In this document: positions 1-6,521 of the stretch, piece by piece
Layout of the letters: each line of letters opens with the position of its first letter
Numbering within the stretch: position 1 is the stretch's first letter
Origin: Bacteroidota bacterium
GTDB lineage: Bacteria > Bacteroidota > Bacteroidia > 2-12-FULL-35-15
Length of the DNA stretch: 8,571 nucleotides
Direction of reading: 5' to 3'
Assembly (NCBI GenBank): GCA_023251855.1
Contig: JAHEYA010000080.1
Location: forward strand, 1-8,571
Program-made: the position numbers and the translations under genes
The notes under the pieces: generated by a model
What the model was told of the DNA's origin: nothing
Databases searched by the model: none
The model's input: the letters and a program-made list of their open reading frames with translations, nothing else

Positions 1-960
1 AAAGATCATCCGGCAAACGGACAAATAATGATGAATTTTTCTGCCAATATGTTGGGCTTAGGAAATGCCGCTACTCCTCTTGGATTAAAGGCTATGGATA
101 GTATGCAGGAACTTAATCCTACAAAAGAAACAGCATCAAATGCTCAAATTATGTTTTTAGTATTGAATACCGGAGGATTTACAATTATACCTGTATCAAT
201 TCTTGCACTCAGAGCAATAAATCATGCAGCCAACCCATCGGATGTTTTTATTCCAATTTTGATAGCAACCTATTGCTCCACATTGATAGGGCTTTTAACG
301 GTTGCTGTGTGGCAAAAAATTAATTTATTTAATCGTATTGTGATGACCTGGTTAATTGGTATCACCTCCATTGTTGTTGGAATCGTTTGGTATTTCAGCA
401 CTTTACAGCAGGAACAAATTGCCGTTGTTTCAAAAGTAGGTGCCAACCTTATTTTATTTTCAATCATACTTGCCTTTATTCTTGGCGCTTTGCGCAAAAA
501 AGCAAATGTTTACAGTGCTTTTATTGATGGGGCAAAAACAGGTTTTGAAACCTCCATTAAAATAATTCCTTACTTGGTTGCAATGCTTGTTGGTATTGCA
601 GTATTCCGTGCTTCAGGTGCTATGGATTATTTGGTTTCTGGTATCGGATATGCCATCGGTTTAATTGGACTCAACACTGATTTTGTGCCGGCCTTGCCTG
701 TTGCATTTATGAAACCTTTGAGTGGTAGCGGCTCACAAGCAATGATGATTAATATGATGACTGTACATGGGCCGGATTCATTTGTTGGTCGCTTATCATG
801 CGTATTTCAAGGTGCTGCCGATACTACATTTTATATTGTAGCATTATATTTTGGTTCAGTAGGGGTTAAGAATACACGTTATGCAATTACAGCAGGTTTA
901 ATAGCTGACTTGGCAGGATTGATTGCAGCTATTTTTATTTCTTATTTGTTTTTTCACTAA
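1..960 (+). CDS. Fused SpmA-SpmB nucleoside-recognition (gate) domain membrane protein, 5'-truncated
   Basis: The reading frame is open to the left edge, so the N-terminus lies outside the window and 319 residues are visible. The first in-frame ATG at 28 is internal, because family motifs (DHPA, then NMLGLGNAATPLG) begin before it. Visible residues 1 to about 105 match the second half of SpmA. From about residue 150 to the end the protein matches SpmB, with KIIPYLVAMLVGIAVFRASG, PLSGSGS, THGPDSF, a DTTFY stretch and a C-terminal LADLAG helix. In Bacillus these are two separate proteins needed for spore core dehydration; here they are one polypeptide with several hydrophobic segments, in a lineage not known to sporulate. 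The family carries 'nucleoside recognition' domains, but the transported or sensed molecule is unknown, so I give no substrate. It is convergent with the glucosaminidase gene, 24 bp between stops, with no clear terminator hairpin there. Confidence 0.92.
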   Translation, partial: KDHPANGQIMMNFSANMLGLGNAATPLGLKAMDSMQELNPTKETASNAQIMFLVLNTGGFTIIPVSILALRAINHAANPSDVFIPILIATYCSTLIGLLTVAVWQKINLFNRIVMTWLIGITSIVVGIVWYFSTLQQEQIAVVSKVGANLILFSIILAFILGALRKKANVYSAFIDGAKTGFETSIKIIPYLVAMLVGIAVFRASGAMDYLVSGIGYAIGLIGLNTDFVPALPVAFMKPLSGSGSQAMMINMMTVHGPDSFVGRLSCVFQGAADTTFYIVALYFGSVGVKNTRYAITAGLIADLAGLIAAIFISYLFFH

Positions 961-984
961 TAGATAGTGTTTGTCACCCTTAGC

Positions 985-2028
985 CTACTTCTTCTGATGG
1001 CGCATGTATAGCTCTTGTCCGGGCGTTGCCTCTTCCCATTCTTTCATATTGTTCTTTTTGTATAACGATTTCAATCGAATACAATATAATTGGGAAATTG
1101 ATTTCATGGTCTCTCCCTTTTTTACAATATGAATGGGCTCTGTTCCTTTTCTACGCTTCGATTGCAAGTATAGCTTTTGCCCTGCTATTAACTTATCTTC
1201 TGAAGTCATGTCGTTGAATTTATAAAGAGGTTTAGCATCTCTGTCTAAGTCCTTTGCTATTTTATAAAAAGTATCATTCGGTTTGATTAGTATATATTTT
1301 ATTAAACCCGAACGTAAAATCTCTCTTTTTTCAATAGTTGAAATACTGGGTTCGGATTTTTTTTCTGTTGCCGAAGTGACAGGTTCAGAAGCCACTTTAT
1401 GTTGAGGTTCTTTATTGATTTTACTTACCAAGTCTTTTTTAGCATGCACCGTTTTTGCATTTTTTGCCTGCTTTTTTGTTTGTTCACTCTTCTCTTTCTT
1501 TGTTTGCTGATTGGCCAAATCGAATTTAAACAATTCATAGGTTTCAATTATTTCAAGCAAGCGTTGTACATATTTTGGATCTGTTGCATAACCAGCTTCT
1601 TTCAAACCTTTTGCCCAGCCTTTATAATCTGTGTGCTTCAGCTCAAACAAAGGCGCATAGCGTGCTCTGGATTTTAAAAATAATGAATGATCAGTATATG
1701 AATCCAGCACTGAAGGGTATTTTCTGAAACACTCATCCTTCGCATCATCCGTTTTAATAAAAGTTGGACCACTCCACTCATCATGACATTTAATGCCAAA
1801 GTGATTATTTGCAAGTAAAGCCAAATCACTTGTACCAAAGCCACTTTCAAGCATTCCTTGAGCCAATGTAATACTTGCGGGAATATTATACATTGCCATT
1901 TCTTTTATTGCATCCTCCTTAAAATTTAGGACATAGCGCTTCGCTGTCTCACCTTTACCAACATCTCTGGCAAAGGCTGACAGATGAACAATTACAACTA
2001 ATAAAATGATCTTACTAAACTTAAACAT
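985..2028 (-). CDS. Secreted GH73 glucosaminidase with two C-terminal LysM domains
   Basis: This 347-residue peptidoglycan hydrolase is predicted to cleave N-acetylglucosaminyl bonds in the periplasm, in cell-wall turnover or daughter-cell separation. Residues 1-20 form a signal peptide (KFSK, hydrophobic core, HLSAFA). Residues about 30-170 are the glucosaminidase domain: AQGMLESGFGTS holds the probable catalytic Glu61, followed by NNHFGIKC and the conserved YPS...SYTDHS...F and W..GL..AGYATDP.Y segments. A Lys/Glu-rich linker (about 175-235) leads to LysM 1 (about 245-288, with NDTFYKIA) and LysM 2 (about 299-342, with KKGETMKSIS), which bind glycan. The start follows from the signal peptide and from a -7 box just upstream. 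It lies 54 bp downstream of the PLP enzyme gene on the same strand but has its own promoter-like boxes. Confidence 0.93.
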   Translation of the reverse strand: MFKFSKIILLVVIVHLSAFARDVGKGETAKRYVLNFKEDAIKEMAMYNIPASITLAQGMLESGFGTSDLALLANNHFGIKCHDEWSGPTFIKTDDAKDECFRKYPSVLDSYTDHSLFLKSRARYAPLFELKHTDYKGWAKGLKEAGYATDPKYVQRLLEIIETYELFKFDLANQQTKKEKSEQTKKQAKNAKTVHAKKDLVSKINKEPQHKVASEPVTSATEKKSEPSISTIEKREILRSGLIKYILIKPNDTFYKIAKDLDRDAKPLYKFNDMTSEDKLIAGQKLYLQSKRRKGTEPIHIVKKGETMKSISQLYCIRLKSLYKKNNMKEWEEATPGQELYMRHQKK

Positions 2029-2033
2029 GGCTA

Positions 2034-2065
2034 CAAAAGTACTTACAAAAATACAATGTTTTAAA
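2034..2065 (-). promoter_or_regulatory. Bacteroidota-type promoter with tandem -7 boxes, upstream of the glucosaminidase gene
   Basis: Read on the - strand, TACTTTTG (2041-2034) matches the Bacteroidota -7 consensus TAnnTTTG. A TTTA (2065-2062) sits 20 nt upstream, close to the TTTG -33 element. A second perfect -7 match, TATTTTTG (2053-2046), lies 12 nt further upstream. The proximal box ends only 5 nt before the ATG at 2028, so the mRNA may be leaderless. The sequence match is seen; promoter activity is inferred. Confidence 0.6.
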
Positions 2066-2082
2066 CTTATGAATTAAAATTG

Positions 2083-3042
2083 CTAACCATACTGTGTTAA
2101 TTTGTTGCCCCTAAATTCAAATCCCGAATTACCTTGCAACCCTCCGGTATGAATAGCAATTACAGTTTCACCACTTTTAAAAACCCCCTTACTGATCAAA
2201 TCGTAAACACCAAACATCATCTTACCTGTGTAAACATAATCCAGAGGAATAGTATTGTTTTGTTCGAACTGTTTAATAAATTCGGTCAGCTCTTCATTAA
2301 TTTTTGCATAGCCTCCAAAATGATACTCTTCATTGATACTCCAATTGTTTTTCACATTAACCTTTTCTTGATTTTGGATTGCTGATTCTTGCTCGCTAAT
2401 AGAATCAGACAACCAATTCGAAACTTCTTTTTTTATATATCCATCTGCTTTTAAAACTTGGAAGCCTACAGCTTTTTGATTTTTTTTTAACGACCTAACT
2501 ACTCCTGCCATTGTTGCGCCTGTACCACATGCACAGCACACGTAATCAAAATCTCTTGTTATAAACTTTGTAATTTCCTGGCAACCCAATACACCAAGGG
2601 CATTTGAACCTCCTTCAGGAATAAAATAAATTTTTTCTTTTTCAAATTGTTTGCGTGCAAACTCATACAATTCTTTTTTATTTTGATAGAATGTACGGGA
2701 TACATACTGTAATTTCATCCCACAATCAGCAACAAATTTTAATGTTGGATTTAATTCTGAATGTTCTTCTCCTCTTATAATCCCAATGGTTTTAAAACCG
2801 TACTTTTTGCCTGCTGCCGCTGTAGCAGCAATGTGATTTGAGAATGCCCCTCCAAAAGTCAACAGTGTTTTTGCTCCTGCTTTTTCTGCCTCCAGCAAAT
2901 TATATTTAAGTTTAAATAACTTATTGCCACTTATTTCCGGCTGAGCAAGATCTAAACGCAAAACTAATAAATTAACTCCAAATTGCTTTGTTATAGCATC
3001 ATTTATACCTTGCAACGGAATATTTAAAAGTTCGAATCCCAT
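2083..3042 (-). CDS. PLP-dependent enzyme of the ACC deaminase / D-cysteine desulfhydrase family
   Basis: This 319-residue fold-type II PLP enzyme belongs to the family that includes 1-aminocyclopropane-1-carboxylate deaminase and D-cysteine desulfhydrase. Visible landmarks are SGNKLFKL with the Schiff-base lysine at Lys41, GGAFSNH (Ser68-Asn69, which contact substrate and cofactor in the family), the glycine loop CGTGATMAG (172-180) that holds PLP phosphate, FGGYAK (242-247), YTGKMMFG with Tyr271, and HTGGLQG near the C-terminus. It keeps the tyrosine of the YxGK motif but differs from true ACC deaminases around it, so the substrate cannot be read from sequence. D-cysteine or another small D-amino acid is as likely as ACC. 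Residues about 208-233 form a polar, probably flexible stretch (many E, Q, N, S). The ATG at 3042 faces the DUF5522 gene with 27 bp between. The enzyme is probably cytoplasmic. Confidence 0.88.
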   Translation of the reverse strand: MGFELLNIPLQGINDAITKQFGVNLLVLRLDLAQPEISGNKLFKLKYNLLEAEKAGAKTLLTFGGAFSNHIAATAAAGKKYGFKTIGIIRGEEHSELNPTLKFVADCGMKLQYVSRTFYQNKKELYEFARKQFEKEKIYFIPEGGSNALGVLGCQEITKFITRDFDYVCCACGTGATMAGVVRSLKKNQKAVGFQVLKADGYIKKEVSNWLSDSISEQESAIQNQEKVNVKNNWSINEEYHFGGYAKINEELTEFIKQFEQNNTIPLDYVYTGKMMFGVYDLISKGVFKSGETVIAIHTGGLQGNSGFEFRGNKLTQYG

Positions 3043-3046
3043 TTGC

Positions 3047-3064
3047 TAAAATTACTTATTTTTG
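3047..3064. promoter_or_regulatory. Divergent -7 boxes between the PLP-enzyme and DUF5522 genes
   Basis: On the + strand, TATTTTTG (3057-3064) is a perfect TAnnTTTG -7 box ending 5 nt before the DUF5522 ATG at 3070. On the - strand, TAATTTTA (3054-3047) matches the same consensus at all but the last base and ends 4 nt before the PLP-enzyme ATG at 3042. A -33 element for the + strand is weak (TTCG at 3031-3034, inside the divergent gene). The two -7 boxes lie only 2 bp apart, so polymerases could compete. Box matches are seen; function is inferred. Confidence 0.5.
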
Positions 3065-3069
3065 CCACA

Positions 3070-3255
3070 ATGGAAGGTTTTTCGCAACGCAAGGATCTGG
3101 AGCCTGAAGATTTTTATTATAGTCCGGAAGGGTATATAATTTTCACAGAAAAATATTTACTTAAACGTGGATATTGTTGTCAAAATGGTTGCAAACACTG
3201 CCCTTATGGATTTAATAAGGTTACAGGACGAATTGATAAAACAAAAAAAATATAA
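3070..3255 (+). CDS. DUF5522-like small Cys-rich protein
   Basis: This 61-residue protein has the compact motif CCQNGCKHCPYGF near its C-terminus, preceded by DFYY and PEGYIIFTEKYLLKRG. That layout is what I know from the DUF5522 family of short Bacteroidota proteins. The four clustered cysteines and a histidine suggest a metal or Fe-S site, which is an inference; no activity is known to me. I choose the ATG at 3070. An in-frame TTG at 3043 would add nine residues with no family resemblance and would overlap the -7 box TATTTTTG. There is no signal peptide, so it should be cytoplasmic. It is followed after 88 bp by hutU on the same strand. Function could alternatively be tied to the divergent PLP enzyme, but nothing in the sequence proves that. 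Confidence 0.82.
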   Translation: MEGFSQRKDLEPEDFYYSPEGYIIFTEKYLLKRGYCCQNGCKHCPYGFNKVTGRIDKTKKI

Positions 3256-3275
3256 TAGGTTAGATATAAATAATT

Positions 3276-3320
3276 GATGTAAAAAGATTTTTGAACATCC
3301 ATAAAATACCTATTTACATC
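3276..3320. repeat. 8-bp perfect inverted repeat upstream of hutU
   Basis: GATGTAAA at 3276-3283 and TTTACATC at 3313-3320 are perfect reverse complements separated by 29 nt. ACATC also occurs at 3295-3299 and again at 3330-3334, just before the hutU start. The spacing could suit two half-sites of an operator or a long-loop RNA stem. No regulator gene is nearby and an AT-rich chance match is possible. Confidence 0.35.
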
Positions 3321-3343
3321 TACCATTTAACATCGCTTTTTTT

Positions 3344-5362
3344 ATGACTAACGAAGAATTTAAAAAACATATTTTACTAGGAATCCCTTCCGAACTCCCT
3401 CCTTTAAAGCCCTTTGACCCAACTGATGCAACAATCAATCATGCACCCAAAAGAAAAAACATATTAACTATTGATGAAAAAAAACTAGCCGTACGCAATG
3501 CGTTGCGATACTTTGACAAAAAACATCATCCTATTCTTGCCAAAGAATTTGCAGAAGAATTAAAACATTTCGGTCATATTTACATGTATCGTTTTCGCCC
3601 TGATTATGCTCTTCATGCCCGTCACATCAATGATTACCCTCATCAATCAAAGCAGGCAGCAGCCATAATGTTGATGCTTCAAAATAATTTAGATTCGGCA
3701 GTAGCCCAGCATCCGCATGAATTGATTACTTACGGTGGGAATGGTTCTGTTTTTCAGAATTGGGCACAGTATTTATTAACGATGAAATACCTCGCTGAAC
3801 TAACGGATGAACAAACATTGACTTTATATTCCGGTCACCCGATGGGATTGTTCCCATCACATAAAGATGCTCCACGAGTGGTAGTTACCAATGGTTTGAT
3901 GATCCCTAATCATAGTAAACCCGAAGATCTTGAAAAATTTTATGCACTCGGTGTTACACAATATGGTCAGATGACTGCCGGTTCATTTATGTATATTGGT
4001 CCGCAAGGTATCGTACACGGCACTACCATTACATTATTAAATGCAGGAAGAAAACTTGCAGGGGATTCCTCAGGTAGTCTGGCCGGGAAAGTATTTGTGA
4101 GTGCAGGATTAGGAGGTATGAGTGGTGCTCAGCCAAAAGCTGCTGTAATTGCCGGTGCCATTGCTGTAATTGCTGAAATAAATCCAAAAGCAATAAAAAC
4201 CCGTCATTCACAAGGTTGGGTAGATGAAATTTTTGTTGATCTCGATAAATTAATTATTCGTATTGAAAAAGCAAGGGTCTCAAAAGAGGCAGTTTCATTA
4301 GCTTATCAAGGCAATGTTGTTGACCTGTGGGAAAAATTAGCTGAGAAACACATTAAAGTAGAATTAGGTTCTGATCAAACTTCCCTACATAATCCAATGT
4401 CAGGAGGTTATTACCCTGTTGGAATTTCAATGGAAGACTCTCAAAAATTTATGGTGGAAGATGCTCATCATTTTCATAAAGAAGTTCAAAAATCACTGAT
4501 ACGTCAGGTAGCTGCAATAAATAAACTCACTAAAAACGGAATGTATTTTTTTGATTATGGAAATGCATTTTTATTAGAAGCTGCCAGGGCTGGTGCTGAT
4601 ATTTTAGATCAGCATGGTGATTTTAAGTATTCATCGTATGTACAGGATATTTTAGGACCTATGTGTTTTGATTATGGATTTGGTCCCTTCCGCTGGGTAT
4701 GTACCTCTTGCGATCCAAAAGATCTGGAAGCAACTGATGAAATTGCTGCACAGGTGTTGGAAGAAATGTACACTACTGCACCAGAAGAAATTAAACAACA
4801 ACTCCGGGATAATATTCGCTGGATAAAATCTGCTCACCAAAACAAATTGGTAGTAGGCTCTCAAGCACGGATTTTATATGCCGATGCAGAAGGTCGTGTA
4901 AAAATTGCTGAAGCATTTAATAATTCGATCAAAGAAAATAAGATTTCTGCGCCCATTGTACTAGGCCGTGATCATCATGATGTATCTGGTACAGATTCTC
5001 CTTATCGCGAAACATCTAATATTTATGATGGTTCGAGCTATACAGCAGATATGGCTGTACAAAATTTTGTTGGAGACAGCTTCCGGGGAGCTACATGGAT
5101 ATCCCTTCACAATGGCGGTGGTGTAGGTTGGGGTGAAGCTATCAATGGTGGGTTTGGTATGGTACTTGATGGCTCAGATGATAGTGCAAGAAGATTAAAG
5201 TCTATGTTATTTTGGGATGTGAATAATGGAATTGCCCGTAGAAGCTGGGCTCGCAACAATGAAGCAACGTTTGCCATCAAGCGTGAAATGACACGTACAC
5301 CAAATTTAAAAGTAACATTACCCAATACAGTGGATGATGGATTATTGGAAAAATTGTTCTGA
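3344..5362 (+). CDS. hutU: Urocanate hydratase (urocanase), long eukaryote-type form
   Basis: Urocanase adds water to urocanate to give 4-imidazolone-5-propionate, the second step of histidine breakdown, using tightly bound NAD+. It is cytoplasmic. At 672 residues it is about 110-120 longer than the common bacterial HutU and close in length to animal urocanase. Motifs in order: YGGNGSVFQNWAQ (130-142), SGHPMGLFPS (163-172), TAGSFMYIGPQGIVHGTT (211-228), the NAD-binding GLGGMSGAQPKA (255-266), GSDQTSLHNP (342-351), DYGNAFLLEA (404-413), GFGPFRWVCTSCDP (445-458), GRDHHDVSGTDSPYRETSNI (541-560) and HNGGGVGWGEAINGG (589-603). HHDVSGTDSP replaces the HLDxGSVASP of short bacterial forms. The ATG at 3344 fits the long-form N-terminus. 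There is no clear -7 box directly upstream, so it may be read from the DUF5522 promoter. No hutH, hutI, hutG or ftcD lies in the window. Confidence 0.97.
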   Translation: MTNEEFKKHILLGIPSELPPLKPFDPTDATINHAPKRKNILTIDEKKLAVRNALRYFDKKHHPILAKEFAEELKHFGHIYMYRFRPDYALHARHINDYPHQSKQAAAIMLMLQNNLDSAVAQHPHELITYGGNGSVFQNWAQYLLTMKYLAELTDEQTLTLYSGHPMGLFPSHKDAPRVVVTNGLMIPNHSKPEDLEKFYALGVTQYGQMTAGSFMYIGPQGIVHGTTITLLNAGRKLAGDSSGSLAGKVFVSAGLGGMSGAQPKAAVIAGAIAVIAEINPKAIKTRHSQGWVDEIFVDLDKLIIRIEKARVSKEAVSLAYQGNVVDLWEKLAEKHIKVELGSDQTSLHNPMSGGYYPVGISMEDSQKFMVEDAHHFHKEVQKSLIRQVAAINKLTKNGMYFFDYGNAFLLEAARAGADILDQHGDFKYSSYVQDILGPMCFDYGFGPFRWVCTSCDPKDLEATDEIAAQVLEEMYTTAPEEIKQQLRDNIRWIKSAHQNKLVVGSQARILYADAEGRVKIAEAFNNSIKENKISAPIVLGRDHHDVSGTDSPYRETSNIYDGSSYTADMAVQNFVGDSFRGATWISLHNGGGVGWGEAINGGFGMVLDGSDDSARRLKSMLFWDVNNGIARRSWARNNEATFAIKREMTRTPNLKVTLPNTVDDGLLEKLF

Positions 5363-5377
5363 GATTTTTCAGAACAA
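5354..5377. terminator. 9-bp hairpin overlapping the hutU stop codon; terminator-like on the - strand
   Basis: TTGTTCTGA (5354-5362) and TCAGAACAA (5369-5377) form a perfect 9-bp stem with a 6-nt loop, and the left arm contains the hutU TGA. Read on the - strand the stem is followed by TTTTTCC, the shape of an intrinsic terminator. On the + strand it is followed by A's, so stopping hutU transcription here is less likely. It may block antisense read-through from the convergent beta-barrel gene, which is an inference. Confidence 0.5.
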
Positions 5378-5399
5378 AAAATTTCATCTAAAATTTTTT
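5376..5399 (+). repeat. Second adjacent 9-bp A/T hairpin just before the lipoprotein start
   Basis: AAAAAATTT (5376-5384) and AAATTTTTT (5391-5399) are perfect reverse complements with a 6-nt loop. The hairpin ends 3 nt before the lipoprotein ATG at 5403 and shares two bases with the preceding hairpin. It contains only A-T pairs, so stability in RNA is low. With the run of six T's it could act as a weak + strand terminator or cover the initiation region. Confidence 0.35.
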
Positions 5400-5402
5400 A
5401 TC

Positions 5403-5831
5403 ATGTTAAAAAGAACAATTTCAATCGCCTTTACAGCAGCCCTTTTCGGAGCATTGCTTTTAACTTCTTGTTCTAAACAAGATGATCCTGCTGCACCTAC
5501 CCCATCCAATTCAGACCCACGTGAAAAATTTAATGGACTTTGGCATGTTGCTGAAAACAGTAAAGATTTTGGTACTTCAACCTATAATTGCACCATTACT
5601 GATTCATCTAATTCAACCCATATTTTGTTTGCTTATTTGTATGGTTTTAACAAAAAAGCGTATGGAACAGTTAATGGAAATAATTTTACGATTCCGGCTC
5701 AAACTATACAAGGGAATAGCATTTCAACTACCAGCGCTGTGTTAACAAATGCAAATCAAATAAATTTGAAATACCTTGTTCAAACCACATCCACACATTA
5801 CGATACGGTTACAGCGGTTTTAACAAAATAA
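5403..5831 (+). CDS. Small secreted lipoprotein, unknown function
   Basis: This 142-residue protein has a lipoprotein signal peptide: KR near the start, a hydrophobic core (residues 6-20) and the lipobox LTSC with the lipidated Cys23. The following residues are polar (SKQDDPAAPTP), a typical linker of Bacteroidota envelope lipoproteins. The mature part starts with a FNGLWHV segment and continues as alternating short beta-strands with repeated NxN/TxT turns. This resembles small lipocalin-like or other beta-barrel lipoproteins, but I do not recognise a named family. The frame is open further upstream to 5334, inside hutU, but the ATG at 5403 gives the proper signal peptide and is preferred. 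It follows hutU by 40 bp and is convergent with the beta-barrel gene. A link to histidine use is not supported by anything beyond position. Confidence 0.82.
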   Translation: MLKRTISIAFTAALFGALLLTSCSKQDDPAAPTPSNSDPREKFNGLWHVAENSKDFGTSTYNCTITDSSNSTHILFAYLYGFNKKAYGTVNGNNFTIPAQTIQGNSISTTSAVLTNANQINLKYLVQTTSTHYDTVTAVLTK

Positions 5832-5855
5832 GATTTCAGGATTTCATATTAGCTC

Positions 5856-6497
5856 TTATTCAACATAGGTAGGGGTATTGCAGGTTTCTTTTTTACCCAC
5901 AAATTCATATTTCAAACCAATACGTAGTTCAAAATTTATATTTCTTACATGCAATTCAGGACGAATGTATGCAGGCATCAAATCAGGATTATAGAATCCT
6001 TCAACAAAAAATTTAACATTTCCATAGCTCACAAATTCAATACCACCGCCAAAAGCACCACTTACATGTAAAGGAAGAAATTTTCCGGTAACCGCAGGTG
6101 AGGTAACACCTTGTACCAATGGGTATTCTAATTTAGGCCCAATCATTATGTACGGAATAATATTAAATAACTCATATCTAAATTTTAAATAATTATTCCA
6201 GGATAAATATCGAAGTTTATTAGGGTAACTTTTGTCCGATTGTTTATCAATAGAGCCCTTTTCATCATACTGAATTTCAGTAACCCAACGAACATAATCT
6301 CTTGTAAAAAATTCAGCGAATATGCTCCCATTGAGGACTGGTACATATTTTTTTTTTGAAATTGCAAGTGGGTCGGTAAAATAAAATTTTTGATTTCCTA
6401 ATCCTGCACCGGCTGTAATACCAATACTGTTAAGGAATTGAGCATTGCTTTGAAAAGCAATTGAGATAATTATAATACTAAAAAATATTTTTTTCAT
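5856..6497 (-). CDS. PorT-like outer-membrane beta-barrel protein
   Basis: This 213-residue protein has a clear Sec signal peptide (MKKIFF, hydrophobic core, QSNA before Gln20). The mature part alternates glycine-rich and aromatic strands: SIGITAGAGLGNQKFYF, SIFAEFF, RWVTEIQYDEKGS, YLSWNNYLKFRY, PYIMIGPKLEYP, HVSGAFGGGIEFV, VKFFVEGFYNPDL and NFELRIGLKYEF. This is the pattern of 8- to 10-stranded outer-membrane barrels of the PorT / OMP beta-barrel type common in Bacteroidota. The substrate or partner is unknown. After the last strand there is a short tail, GKKETCNTPTYVE, with the only mature cysteine. A GTG at 6518 would give seven extra residues before the lysines, so the ATG at 6497 is preferred. 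It lies 24 bp downstream of fabD and is probably co-transcribed with it. Confidence 0.8.
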   Translation of the reverse strand: MKKIFFSIIIISIAFQSNAQFLNSIGITAGAGLGNQKFYFTDPLAISKKKYVPVLNGSIFAEFFTRDYVRWVTEIQYDEKGSIDKQSDKSYPNKLRYLSWNNYLKFRYELFNIIPYIMIGPKLEYPLVQGVTSPAVTGKFLPLHVSGAFGGGIEFVSYGNVKFFVEGFYNPDLMPAYIRPELHVRNINFELRIGLKYEFVGKKETCNTPTYVE

Positions 6498-6521
6498 AGC
6501 AGTATATTTTTCATCCACTCT

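Noticed and set aside
961..984. Search for a bidirectional terminator between the convergent SpmAB and glucosaminidase genes.
   Set aside because: No stem of useful length is visible in the 24 bp.
1026..1677. Two + strand open frames (1026-1217 and 1399-1677) opposite the glucosaminidase gene.
   Set aside because: They are antisense to a well-supported gene with signal peptide, GH73 and LysM domains. Their translations are low-complexity Phe/Leu/Cys-rich, as expected from the complement of Lys/Glu-rich codons.
2059..2079. Possible terminator TTTTAA...TTAAAA after the PLP-enzyme gene.
   Set aside because: The stem is six A-T pairs only with no following T-run of useful length, and the region is better explained by the glucosaminidase promoter.
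4652..4864. Antisense open frames within hutU (4029-4211, 4652-4864, 5107-5325).
   Set aside because: They overlap highly conserved urocanase motifs on the other strand and have no family features.
5482..5745. Overlapping + strand open frame inside the lipoprotein gene.
   Set aside because: It lies in another frame of a gene with a clear signal peptide and lipobox, and shows no recognisable motif.
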